Part shown: positions 6,625 to 12,280 of the stretch, piece after piece
How the letters are laid out: each line of letters begins with the position of its first letter
How positions within the stretch are numbered: the first letter of the stretch is position 1
Virus record (IMG/VR): IMGVR_UViG_3300002483_000030
Location: 1-30,679 of that record
DNA: 30,679 nucleotides
Strand: one strand, 5' to 3'
DNA from: a virus
Notes under the pieces: generated by a model
Database searches by the model: none
Told to the model about the DNA's origin: nothing
What the model saw: only the letters and a program-made list of their open reading frames with translations
Program-made: the position numbers and the translations under genes

Positions 6625-6908
6625 ACTGCCTCCTTAATTGGTTCTAATCCGTAGCCGCCCTGTACTTCAACATAATTGAAACGCTCGCGGGTTTTGCTAT
6701 GGGCTACCACAATCCTGCCAGTCTCCCAATGTCTAACTATCGGATCGTTCGATACTATTTTAATATCGAAGCCTGACGCGGTCAGCGTCATATAGACCTT
6801 TTCGTAACCTCGAACTATTTCATAAATCCTTTCGGGTTTATCGTCAGGTACTAAACCTAATAATTCTCGATCAGTGTCTGTCTCGAGCCATATCTGTAAT
6901 ACGTCCAT
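6621..6908 (-). CDS. Unknown small early protein (paralogue group A, C-terminal type)
   Basis: A 95-aa protein, not recognised. Strong CTATTAGAAAGGAGAAAGAT leader. The second half (WETGRIVVAHSKTRERF then VEVQGGYGLEPI) resembles the ETG...H...VVGYELEPI portion of the protein at 4863-5285, so this gene and the one at 6238-6624 together look like a split counterpart of that protein. Confidence 0.68.
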   Translation of the reverse strand: MDVLQIWLETDTDRELLGLVPDDKPERIYEIVRGYEKVYMTLTASGFDIKIVSNDPIVRHWETGRIVVAHSKTRERFNYVEVQGGYGLEPIKEAV

Positions 6909-6921
6909 ATCTTTCTCCTTT

Positions 6922-7098
6922 CTAATAGTTATTATTGACTAAATACTGGTCTTCTCCAATCTTCGTGACAAACTTGGAAGCTAATGCTTTTTCTAATAGT
7001 TGGTCTCCGTCCAGTTCAAAATTAAAATTAGGTGCTTGGCTCAACCACAGCTCCTCTTTTGTGAAAACTGTTCTGTTTTCTTCTTTGTTATCGGACAT
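6922..7098 (-). CDS. Unknown 58-aa protein
   Basis: ATG at 7098, stop TAG at 6922-6924 (the stop lies inside the CTATTAG that begins the next gene's leader). A strong GAAAGGAGAAAGAT site precedes it. Begins MSDNKEENRTVFTKEELWLS; acidic, with one predicted helix (DQLLEKALASKFV). It is the first gene after the promoter at 7130-7158. Not recognised. Confidence 0.62.
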   Translation of the reverse strand: MSDNKEENRTVFTKEELWLSQAPNFNFELDGDQLLEKALASKFVTKIGEDQYLVNNNY

Positions 7099-7129
7099 AT
7101 CTTTCTCCTTTCTTAGTTAATACTTATAT

Positions 7130-7158
7130 ATTATAAACGCGGAACAAACGCGAATAAA
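7130..7158 (-). promoter_or_regulatory. Early promoter (TTTATT-17-TATAAT)
   Basis: Minus strand CTGCTTTATT with TTTATT (7158-7153), 17 bases, TATAAT (7135-7130), and the AAAGGAG ribosome binding site of the 58-aa gene about 25 bases on. Same class as the one at 5873-5901; the 10 bases of the extended -35 are identical. Confidence 0.78.
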
Positions 7159-7174
7159 GCAGTACCACGAGCCG

Positions 7175-7318
7175 CTAGACATTATCCACTTCTGCCGCTA
7201 CGTCTTTAATTAACAACGCCATCGTTTCGTCAGAAAGGCTCGCGTTACCGAGCTGTCGTATAAACTCGCCGTTTGGCTTATATACTGCTATTTTTATCGA
7301 AATTTCAAAATCTTCCAT
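7175..7318 (-). CDS. Unknown 47-aa protein
   Basis: ATG at 7318, stop TAG at 7175-7177, coupled by an ATGA overlap to the upstream membrane protein. Begins MEDFEISIKIAVYKPNGEFI; predicted strand-strand-helix. It ends just before the promoter at 7130-7158. Not recognised. Confidence 0.55.
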   Translation of the reverse strand: MEDFEISIKIAVYKPNGEFIRQLGNASLSDETMALLIKDVAAEVDNV

Positions 7319-7518
7319 CAGATATAAATAATTTCAAACTTGATTTCTGCTACTGTATCTATCCAGAAAAACACTACATAAATGAACAAAGATGCTATAA
7401 ATAAACCTATCGTGGCTTTAATAATTGTTCTCCATTTGTATAAGATTAAGTCTATAACTCTGCTTATAAAGTTAAAAACTTTTTCTCTTTTTTGTATTTT
7501 CTTTTTTGGTCTACCCAT
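7318..7518 (-). CDS. Small single-pass membrane protein, 66 aa
   Basis: The N-terminus is strongly basic (MGRPKKKIQKREK). One long hydrophobic helix spans about residues 33-54 (IIKATIGLFIASLFIYVVFF), which by the positive-inside rule would leave the basic end in the cytoplasm. Ribosome binding site AGGAGAAAAA. Could be an accessory lysis or superinfection protein, but no lysis genes are nearby and I do not assign one. Confidence 0.65.
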   Translation of the reverse strand: MGRPKKKIQKREKVFNFISRVIDLILYKWRTIIKATIGLFIASLFIYVVFFWIDTVAEIKFEIIYI

Positions 7519-7526
7519 TTTTTCTC

Positions 7527-7655
7527 CTATTGATTAATAAATTTTAATACCTCGATATCAGCTAAAACGGCATTGGCTACAACTAAAATTGCAAAGGACA
7601 ACAAAAGTATGACAAACAATATAAAAACTATGATGACCACACCCAACCATTTCAT
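7527..7655 (-). CDS. Small membrane protein, 42 aa
   Basis: ATG at 7655, stop TAG at 7527-7529, directly before the ribosome binding site of the next membrane protein. Almost the whole chain is one hydrophobic helix (MKWLGVVIIVFILFVILLLS onward). The Shine-Dalgarno is weak. Two small membrane proteins in tandem suggest they act together; the role is unknown. Confidence 0.55.
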   Translation of the reverse strand: MKWLGVVIIVFILFVILLLSFAILVVANAVLADIEVLKFINQ

Positions 7656-7674
7656 TTCTTTTTCTAGTTCTTTT

Positions 7675-7875
7675 TCAAATATTTTCTTCACTACTTTTCT
7701 CCTCGTGGTTTTTAATTATTAAACCGTTTTCTACGACTGTTTGTTCGTCTTGTATTTCTTTTAAATCGGACAAGATAAAATCTTTTATGCTTTTATGGTC
7801 GATCTTTTCAACCTTATTTATTAGATTTTTAGTTAGCTCTCTAATACGTTGTTGTTTCTGCATTATTTCTCGCAT
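7675..7875 (-). CDS. Unknown helical protein, 66 aa
   Basis: I place the start at the ATG at 7875 (MREIMQKQQRIRELTKNLIN), because GGGGAG stands 8 bases before it and it overlaps the dUTPase stop as TAATG. An ATG 15 bases upstream would lie before the ribosome binding site. The chain is charged and helical throughout, with heptad-like spacing (coiled-coil candidate), ending in a glutamate-rich tail. Not recognised. Confidence 0.62.
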   Translation of the reverse strand: MREIMQKQQRIRELTKNLINKVEKIDHKSIKDFILSDLKEIQDEQTVVENGLIIKNHEEKSSEENI

Positions 7876-8333
7876 TACTTTTCTCCCCATCCCTTGCCTG
7901 TGCTACCGAATCCGCCTTCGCCACGTTCCGTGGTATGACTAAAATCGGACACTACTGAAAACATCACGTGCTCGATAGGCATAAATACTAATTGAGCGAT
8001 ACGGTCGCCGTTAGATACGAGATATGGCTCGTTCCCATGGTTTTTAAGGTACACCATTAACTCTCCCTGATAGTCAGAATCGATTAATCCTAATACGTTT
8101 GCGGGCATAATGCCTTTTATTCCTAAACCCGATCTGGGCATAATCATTGCGCAAATCGTATGGTCACCGATATAGATTGAATAACCCATGGGAAATTGTA
8201 CGGTCTCTCCAGGATGGATCATAGCGTTATCGCAAGATCGTAAATCTAATCCCGCAGATCCTACGGTCGCATATTCAGGAATCCCGCGCTCTTCAGCGCG
8301 GGGATCGTTAAAGATAATTTCTATTTTAGTCAT
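7875..8333 (-). CDS. dut: dUTP diphosphatase
   Basis: Hydrolyses dUTP to dUMP and pyrophosphate, keeping uracil out of DNA and supplying dUMP for the thymidylate synthase-family enzyme at 18652. All five trimeric dUTPase motifs are present in order: SAGLDLR (about 26-32), PRSGLGIKG (66-74), GLIDSDYQGEL (82-92), NGDRIAQLVF (108-117) and the C-terminal arm RGEGGFGSTG (137-146). Its length of 152 aa is normal. It lies among unknown small early genes rather than with the other nucleotide genes. Confidence 0.97.
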   Translation of the reverse strand: MTKIEIIFNDPRAEERGIPEYATVGSAGLDLRSCDNAMIHPGETVQFPMGYSIYIGDHTICAMIMPRSGLGIKGIMPANVLGLIDSDYQGELMVYLKNHGNEPYLVSNGDRIAQLVFMPIEHVMFSVVSDFSHTTERGEGGFGSTGKGWGEK

Positions 8334-8345
8334 TATCGGACTCCT

Positions 8346-8636
8346 CTATTCATAAATTACGAAATAATCATTACCTTTACATCTTCCCCCGTCAGGGTCG
8401 ACATAAGCCCACTTAACATCATAGAAATCTGCTATTTCATCTATCCAATCTGCATCGCAATCGCTAAAATCTTCTAAGTATAGATCCCATTTTTCTTTTG
8501 TTTCATATCCAGCATCTACAAAAAATTCTTTAAATGTCTCATAACATACTGTCCATATACTATATGGTTGATCAATAACTTTTATAGATGTAGGTATGTT
8601 GTGATCTTCTAATGTTGTTTCAAATTGTTTTTTCAT
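8346..8636 (-). CDS. Unknown acidic protein, 96 aa
   Basis: Strongly acidic (many Asp/Glu/Trp/Tyr), beginning MKKQFETTLEDHNIPT. Overlaps the gene upstream by 4 bases. Such very acidic small early phage proteins are sometimes DNA mimics or host inhibitors, but nothing specific is visible here. Not recognised. Confidence 0.66.
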   Translation of the reverse strand: MKKQFETTLEDHNIPTSIKVIDQPYSIWTVCYETFKEFFVDAGYETKEKWDLYLEDFSDCDADWIDEIADFYDVKWAYVDPDGGRCKGNDYFVIYE

Positions 8637-9034
8637 AGTTCTTTAGTCCCGACTGTATGAAAACCTTCGTTAGCTTTAACAGTTTCGTTATATGCTTGGT
8701 TAACACCCTCTTCAGAATACTCACTAGCGTAATCCGTATCGTGGTCAACGATTTCCCAGTTTCGAATCCAATAGACGCCGTTGTCGCCTGGATCGCCGAA
8801 GTTGCCGTAACATCCAACACCGAGTGATAACGTACTTCCAATCGCGTTACCGATAACTTGTGTTAATCTAGCGATGCAATACGTCGGATCGTTACCTCGT
8901 ATACCGAAGTCTTTCGCGGCTTTCAAAAAGCCTTCTACGGTACTACGACTACCGTTCCAATGTAAGTATATCGCTGGACATTGATCTTTTTCTCTACGTT
9001 CGTCATCGAACGCTATTACTGCTCTATTTCCCAT
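8633..9034 (-). CDS. Conserved phage protein of MGNRAVIxF type
   Basis: I choose the ATG at 9034 (MGNRAVIAFDDERREKDQCP) because AGGAG stands 6 bases before it; the ATG at 9040 would touch the AGGAG. The opening GNRAVIAF, the AIYLHWNGSRSTVEGFL segment and the glycine-rich GVGCYGNFGDPGDNGVY segment resemble a small uncharacterised protein family found in many phages. The fold looks beta-rich. No catalytic motif can be assigned. Confidence 0.72.
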   Translation of the reverse strand: MGNRAVIAFDDERREKDQCPAIYLHWNGSRSTVEGFLKAAKDFGIRGNDPTYCIARLTQVIGNAIGSTLSLGVGCYGNFGDPGDNGVYWIRNWEIVDHDTDYASEYSEEGVNQAYNETVKANEGFHTVGTKEL

Positions 9035-9128
9035 CTTCATCTCCTAAATAATACATTGTTATAATAAGTATCGCCAATACGAAAAACGGGGCGATTACAC
9101 CGATTAATAGCATAGTCTCTTCTGTCAT
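9024..9128 (-). CDS. Small membrane peptide, 34 aa
   Basis: ATG at 9128, stop TAG at 9024-9026. Preceded by AAGGAGACAGC and coupled by ATGA to the upstream gene at 9125. One hydrophobic helix (LLIGVIAPFFVLAILIITMY) with a short acidic tail. Its last bases contain the ribosome binding site of the gene at 9034, so the two overlap by 11 bases. Function unknown. Confidence 0.5.
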   Translation of the reverse strand: MTEETMLLIGVIAPFFVLAILIITMYYLGDEDGK

Positions 9129-9436
9129 GCTGTCTCCTTATTTTTAGTTGTTATTGCGGCTATTTGACCATTTTGTTTTACGCTGAAAGTATTAGTTTTC
9201 GGATCGTGACGTAATATAAAAGTACTGCCCGAATCTTCTTTATCGTAATAAATAAAGGTCAAACTTTCGATAGCTTCGACAAAACCGTCGTGGAATGTTT
9301 TACCACCTCGTATCGGTGGTGAGATAGGCATCGATACCGTATCGGTTTGTCTGTAGTAAGCATGGTCGACTTTACTCGCTAATTGCTCACCTGTTGCTGA
9401 AACGTAGAATTTATCTATTTTATCAAATCCTTTCAT
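9125..9436 (-). CDS. Unknown 103-aa early protein
   Basis: Mixed alpha/beta (begins MKGFDKIDKFYVSATGEQLA), rich in Thr/Ser/Lys, with strand-like segments FIYYDKED, TFILRHD and TFSVKQNGQIAAIT near the end. It follows the 91-aa gene without a gap. Not recognised. Confidence 0.68.
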   Translation of the reverse strand: MKGFDKIDKFYVSATGEQLASKVDHAYYRQTDTVSMPISPPIRGGKTFHDGFVEAIESLTFIYYDKEDSGSTFILRHDPKTNTFSVKQNGQIAAITTKNKETA

Positions 9437-9712
9437 TTATATTCTCCCTTTTAGTGTTTCTTCCACAGCGAATCTGACCCAGTCAGACTCTCGCCTAGCT
9501 CGATCAATATCATCGCCATAGAGGTTATGTAAAAATTCGTTAACGAGTGCATGTATCTCGTTTAGATGCGGGTTATGCGGTCTGTCGCTTTCCGCGATCA
9601 AATCACATATATGATCTGTACAAGCATTTTGTACTTCGTCAACTTCGTTAAATAATAATTGGCAGACTTTTTCGCCGACTAGGTCTTTGACCGTCTCGAT
9701 AGGTTTGCTCAT
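9437..9712 (-). CDS. Unknown helical early protein, 91 aa
   Basis: First gene after the promoter at 9744-9772, with a GAAAGGAGAAAGAT site. An acidic, mostly helical protein with conserved-looking His/Cys residues (VCQLLF, ACTDHICDLIAE, HNPHLNEIHAL), but no metal-binding pattern I can name. Not recognised. Confidence 0.7.
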   Translation of the reverse strand: MSKPIETVKDLVGEKVCQLLFNEVDEVQNACTDHICDLIAESDRPHNPHLNEIHALVNEFLHNLYGDDIDRARRESDWVRFAVEETLKGRI

Positions 9713-9743
9713 ATCTTTCTCCTTTCTAGTTAATAACTATACT

Positions 9744-9772
9744 ACTTTACTTTACAAAGTAGCCAAAGTAAA
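9744..9772 (-). promoter_or_regulatory. Early promoter with palindromic -35/-10 (TTTACT-17-TAAAGT)
   Basis: Minus strand: TTTACT (9772-9767), 17 bases, TAAAGT (9749-9744). CTTTACTTT and AAAGTAAAG form an inverted repeat with an 11-base spacer, so both RNA polymerase hexamers lie in repeat arms. Same geometry as at 11607-11635 and 12761-12789. Confidence 0.62.
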
Positions 9773-9775
9773 GCA

Positions 9776-9979
9776 CTAACCAGAACGCTTTGATTTTACG
9801 ATCTTCTTCATAGCACGATAAACAGCTCGCCCACCTTTCGGGTCTTGGAAGATACGCTCTAGGCGTTTTTCGTTACCCTCGTGGTCTTTTACTATTTGTT
9901 GTACAGGTCTTGAATCACTCCAATCAACGCTCTGTTCTTTTAGCATTTTACGCATTCGTTTTGCTTTTTTAGAATTCAT
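9776..9979 (-). CDS. Unknown basic protein, 67 aa
   Basis: Very basic (begins MNSKKAKRMRKMLKEQSVDW, ends KKIVKSKRSG), suggesting RNA or DNA binding. Its stop is 4 bases before the -35 of the promoter at 9744-9772. Ribosome binding site AAGGAGAAATA. Not recognised. Confidence 0.65.
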   Translation of the reverse strand: MNSKKAKRMRKMLKEQSVDWSDSRPVQQIVKDHEGNEKRLERIFQDPKGGRAVYRAMKKIVKSKRSG

Positions 9980-9988
9980 TATTTCTCC

Positions 9989-10330
9989 TTAATCAGATGC
10001 CCAAACAAAAATCGCCAATAACCCAATCAGTGAAATTAAAATAAATGAACAAGATGTTATTTCTATAGTTCTACCTAGTTTGTTAAGGTAAATCGTATCT
10101 TGTTCTGCATTATAATTTTCGTCCTCATAAATATACTTGTCTCTAGGAAAAGGTCTTTTCTTTGGCATAGGTTCAAATATTACGTTGTCTATTGAGACTA
10201 ACTGTTCTCTTTCTATTCTTTTTACTTCTGCCTCTTGGTACTCTGTCCATTTCTTACCATACTTTTCATACATAATATTGTTGAAATCTGCATCTAAAAA
10301 TGCTTGGTCTTCTGGTTTATTTTTCTTCAT
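9989..10330 (-). CDS. C-tail-anchored membrane protein, 113 aa
   Basis: A hydrophilic, charged cytoplasmic part (about residues 1-90) is followed by one hydrophobic helix at the very end (CSFILISLIGLLAIFVWASD). Ribosome binding site TAAGGAGAAATA; its ATG overlaps the stop of the 33-aa gene before it (TAATG). No motif recognised. Confidence 0.65.
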   Translation of the reverse strand: MKKNKPEDQAFLDADFNNIMYEKYGKKWTEYQEAEVKRIEREQLVSIDNVIFEPMPKKRPFPRDKYIYEDENYNAEQDTIYLNKLGRTIEITSCSFILISLIGLLAIFVWASD

Positions 10331-10431
10331 TATTTCTCCTTAATGAAAAAGCGGCGAGGGGTTGGCTGCATTTCTTTAGCCCTCATTAAGTGTTCGTTGT
10401 CGACTCTGCCAGAACACACCACTATTCTCAT
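10330..10431 (-). CDS. Very small basic peptide, 33 aa
   Basis: ATG at 10431 overlapping the upstream stop (ATGA) with AGGAAAG 5 bases before it; stop TAA at 10330-10332, overlapping the next ATG. Begins MRIVVCSGRVDNEHLMRAKE and ends in a basic run. It fills the gap between two genes exactly, which supports it; function unknown. Confidence 0.5.
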   Translation of the reverse strand: MRIVVCSGRVDNEHLMRAKEMQPTPRRFFIKEK

Positions 10432-10667
10432 TTCTTTCCTATATATTTGACTTGGTCAGTAGGTATCACCTGATACCCTCCTTTATTATACGCGACTGCG
10501 ATAGTGTAGTTTTTACTAACTTCTCGCTGATATGACGTATCTTCAACCACCATTGGTTTATTGGTTAGTAATGAAGGATATTTCTTACGATGGTCTCTAT
10601 CTTGATCGGCTATGTCTTTATAACGATCACGATTAGCAACGTCCATCTTCCCATGTATTTTTCTCAT
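10428..10667 (-). CDS. Unknown 79-aa early protein
   Basis: First gene after the promoter at 10699-10727, with a GAAAGGAGAAAGAA site. Basic, tyrosine-rich; begins MRKIHGKMDVANRDRYKDIA and ends with a strand pair (YTIAVAYNKGGYQVIPTDQV). Not recognised. Confidence 0.66.
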   Translation of the reverse strand: MRKIHGKMDVANRDRYKDIADQDRDHRKKYPSLLTNKPMVVEDTSYQREVSKNYTIAVAYNKGGYQVIPTDQVKYIGKK

Positions 10668-10698
10668 TTCTTTCTCCTTTCTTAGTTAGTACCTATAT

Positions 10699-10727
10699 AT
10701 TATATAAAGGCAACAACGCGGATAAAA
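10699..10727 (-). promoter_or_regulatory. Early promoter (TTTTAT-17-TATAAT)
   Basis: Minus strand CTGCTTTTATC with TTTTAT (10727-10722), 17 bases, TATAAT (10704-10699). Same class as the promoters at 5873 and 7130. Upstream of it, GCTGAGAG and CTCTCAGC (about 10732-10786) form an 8-bp stem with a loop of nearly 40 bases. Confidence 0.72.
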
Positions 10728-10842
10728 GCAGTGCTGAGAGCGGTAAACTAAACCCAAACTATAGGCGACCTCCCCCACTCTCAGCTTTCTTAACCATTGC
10801 GTCTGCTATACACACAATATTATTCAGGAGGTTCTTAGGATA

Positions 10843-11238
10843 TCAAAGGTAGCCTGCTAACTCCATTCCAGGCTCGTCATAAAATGCAGTAATACTTGCG
10901 TCTGGGTAGAGTTCTCTAAGTTTAAAGATGACTCCTTCTGGTGGACCCCATGCAGTATTAAAAGTATATTCAACTTGGTCATCTTCCATGATCGTAACTT
11001 CACATTCAGAACTATTCCATTTAGTCCCCCAGTTTTGTACACGCCAGTCCCACCACTTAGGCATACTAAAATCGCTATCATCTTTTTCGAAAGTAGGTTC
11101 TACTTCGATTTTCTCGTAATCAGGTTCAGGTACTATTTTTGCAAAATCAAAAGGTGTTTCTTCTGATGCAATTTTTTCGGCAATTTCTTTTGCTTCTTCC
11201 CCGTAAATCTCGACTCTGTTATAACACCAATTAGGCAT
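10843..11238 (-). CDS. Api92/YubB-like protein (DUF1281 type)
   Basis: A 131-aa protein with the hallmarks of the Api92/YubB ferredoxin-like family found on phages and plasmids: opening MPNWCYNRVEIYG, the central WDWRVQNWGTKWN, the FNTAWGPPEGV segment and the closing YDEPGMELAGYL. Members are of unknown function; some are linked to plasmid stability or host interaction, but nothing catalytic is established. A shift of frame over the same bases gives shorter open frames that I regard as shadows. A gene follows upstream with a 8-base overlap (11231). Confidence 0.82.
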   Translation of the reverse strand: MPNWCYNRVEIYGEEAKEIAEKIASEETPFDFAKIVPEPDYEKIEVEPTFEKDDSDFSMPKWWDWRVQNWGTKWNSSECEVTIMEDDQVEYTFNTAWGPPEGVIFKLRELYPDASITAFYDEPGMELAGYL

Positions 11239-11389
11239 TTTGACCTCCTCGTAACTGTAGTATTCTCATAGGAATAACTGTTGTCGCGTTACATTCATTA
11301 CAACATCTACCTGTCGCTGCAGGCTCTGCATTGTTGCCGTGAGGATCTCCTAGTGGCAAGTTACATAAAACACATTTCAAGTTTTTCAT
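11231..11389 (-). CDS. Zinc-ribbon protein, 52 aa
   Basis: I place the start at the ATG at 11389 (MKNLKCVLCNLPLGDPHGNN) because GAAAGGAGAAATAT stands just before it; the longer frame to 11452 runs through the stem of a hairpin and has no ribosome binding site. CVLC (residues 6-9) and CCNEC (about 30-34) give a four-cysteine zinc ribbon typical of small phage regulators and RNA polymerase- or ribosome-binding peptides. Partner unknown. It follows a 200-base structured leader (11400-11603). Confidence 0.68.
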   Translation of the reverse strand: MKNLKCVLCNLPLGDPHGNNAEPAATGRCCNECNATTVIPMRILQLRGGQNA

Positions 11390-11411
11390 ATATTTCTCCT
11401 TTCTTTCGTTG

Positions 11412-11468
11412 AAAAAGTGAGCGTAGTCAGGCTCTATAGTATTATCTCTCACCGACCTAACTACACTC
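11412..11468 (-). terminator. Hairpin with U-run (terminator or attenuator)
   Basis: In the minus-strand transcript, GAGUGUAGUUAGG (11468-11456) pairs with CCUGACUACGCUC (11431-11419) over 13 positions, all Watson-Crick except two G·U pairs, with a 24-base loop, then AC and five U (11416-11412). It lies about 25 bases before the zinc-ribbon start codon, so it could end a short transcript from the promoter at 11607 or act as an attenuator. Confidence 0.6.
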
Positions 11469-11603
11469 GGTTATACTCTTGGCTTCCTATACAGGGTAAC
11501 TGCTAAGAGCGAATGTAGTGTGGTTGTATCTTAAGTAGTGATAAGAAAGATTATCCAATCACACTACACTCTAGGTTATCCATAATAGGTAAAATAACCT
11601 ATT
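11412..11603 (-). ncRNA. Candidate structured small RNA or leader with two related hairpins
   Basis: About 190 bases between the promoter at 11607-11635 and a terminator-like hairpin, without a credible open frame. Beside the 3' hairpin there is a longer one: 11571-11556 against 11526-11511, 15 of 16 positions paired including one G·U. Both stems begin GAGUGUAGU and end ACUACxxUC, so the 5' arm of one could pair with the 3' arm of the other, the arrangement of a switch. A 7-bp palindrome (AATAGGT/ACCTATT, 11584-11603) sits at the likely transcription start. Confidence 0.45.
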
Positions 11604-11727
11604 AGTACTTTACTTTAGATTTACGCCAGAGTAAAGCAGCCTTACGACGACGCGAGGGCTTCACTAAGCCATTGGCTTCGTCTGGACAGTTCTTACGCCA
11701 GTGTTCTTCTAGTTCTTTCATGTTCAT
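11602..11727 (-). CDS. Very small basic protein, 41 aa
   Basis: ATG at 11727 (second ATG at 11721), stop TAA at 11602-11604, coupled by ATGA to the gene upstream. Begins MNMKELEEHWRKNCPDEANG and ends with a basic segment rich in Arg/Lys. The last dozen codons coincide with the promoter palindrome at 11607-11635, so the same bases would serve both. No function recognised. Confidence 0.5.
   Translation of the reverse strand: MNMKELEEHWRKNCPDEANGLVKPSRRRKAALLWRKSKVKY
11607..11635 (-). promoter_or_regulatory. Early promoter with palindromic -35/-10 (TTTACT-17-TAAAGT)
   Basis: Minus strand CTGCTTTACTCT with TTTACT (11635-11630), 17 bases, TAAAGT (11612-11607). CTTTACTCT and AAAGTAAAG are inverted with an 11-base spacer. 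It would transcribe the structured leader and the zinc-ribbon gene. Confidence 0.6.
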
Positions 11728-12005
11728 TGTATTGTCCCCTCAACTTCTTCAAATATTGCACGAATACCTTCATTACCTTCAACAACCATTATATGTTTAA
11801 ATTCTGTTAAAGTTTCTTGTACGTGCTGAAGCATTCTCTCCCCAACTTCTTGAGAGACTTCTTTTCTTTCTATTAGTTCTTCAATAAAATCTATATACAT
11901 CTGCATAGATGTACAAAGTGCTATAAGTGCTACAAAACTTACTTCCAACTTAATGGTTTTATCGGGTATTTCCCCGATATTTGTTACTAAAACGTCGTCA
12001 TCCAT
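11724..12005 (-). CDS. Unknown acidic helical protein, 93 aa
   Basis: Acidic, mostly helical after residue 20 (FVALIALCTSMQMYIDFIEE, then ERKEVSQEVGERMLQHV), suggestive of a small helical bundle. Overlaps the gene upstream by 8 bases, and no separate strong ribosome binding site is seen, so translation is probably coupled. Not recognised. Confidence 0.66.
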   Translation of the reverse strand: MDDDVLVTNIGEIPDKTIKLEVSFVALIALCTSMQMYIDFIEELIERKEVSQEVGERMLQHVQETLTEFKHIMVVEGNEGIRAIFEEVEGTIQ

Positions 12006-12162
12006 TTTTATTCACTAACTCCTCAATCTCATCATATATGATATTAGTTAATACTGGGTCAGGTATTTCAGTTTCATTTAATTGTTTTGCTAAATGGCGG
12101 GCGATTGTCTCGATTCTGAGAGTGACCACAGTGCCGTCAGCTTTTGTTACTTGTATTTCCAT
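11998..12162 (-). CDS. Unknown 54-aa protein
   Basis: I place the start at the ATG at 12162 (MEIQVTKADGTVVTLRIETI) with GGGGAAA 5 bases before it. The same frame is open to 12372, but that would overlap the upstream gene by 90 bases and run through two hairpins. Two strands followed by two helices; acidic end. Not recognised. Confidence 0.6.
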   Translation of the reverse strand: MEIQVTKADGTVVTLRIETIARHLAKQLNETEIPDPVLTNIIYDEIEELVNKNG

Positions 12163-12187
12163 AGTTTCCCCTATAGTTAATAAAATG

Positions 12188-12265
12188 TTGTGCTGGGATT
12201 CTCCTTTTAGTTTTGTTATTAAACCAGCCCCAGCACAATGCCCCTTTGAGTAACAGAGTAGGGGC
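12188..12265 (-). other. Two hairpins in the leader of the 54-aa gene
   Basis: On the minus strand, GCCCCT (12265-12260) pairs with AGGGGC (12245-12240), then TTGTGCTGGG (12238-12229) pairs perfectly over 10 bp with CCCAGCACAA (12197-12188). The 31-base loop of the second contains AAAAGGAGAA, a free Shine-Dalgarno-like sequence with no ATG after it, and a U-rich stretch (CATTTTATT) follows the stem. It may be a processing site, weak terminator or translational control element. Confidence 0.5.
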
Positions 12266-12280
12266 AACACTCCGATAAGC

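Noticed and set aside
10759-10842. In-frame extension of the Api92/YubB-like gene past its TGA stop (27 more codons to a TAG at 10759-10761).
   Set aside because: A stop-free run of that length is likely by chance, no start codon or ribosome binding site fits, and the family normally ends at the EPGMELAGYL segment.
10857-11166. Three further open frames on both strands over the Api92/YubB-like gene.
   Set aside because: They overlap a conserved gene almost completely and show no start signals.
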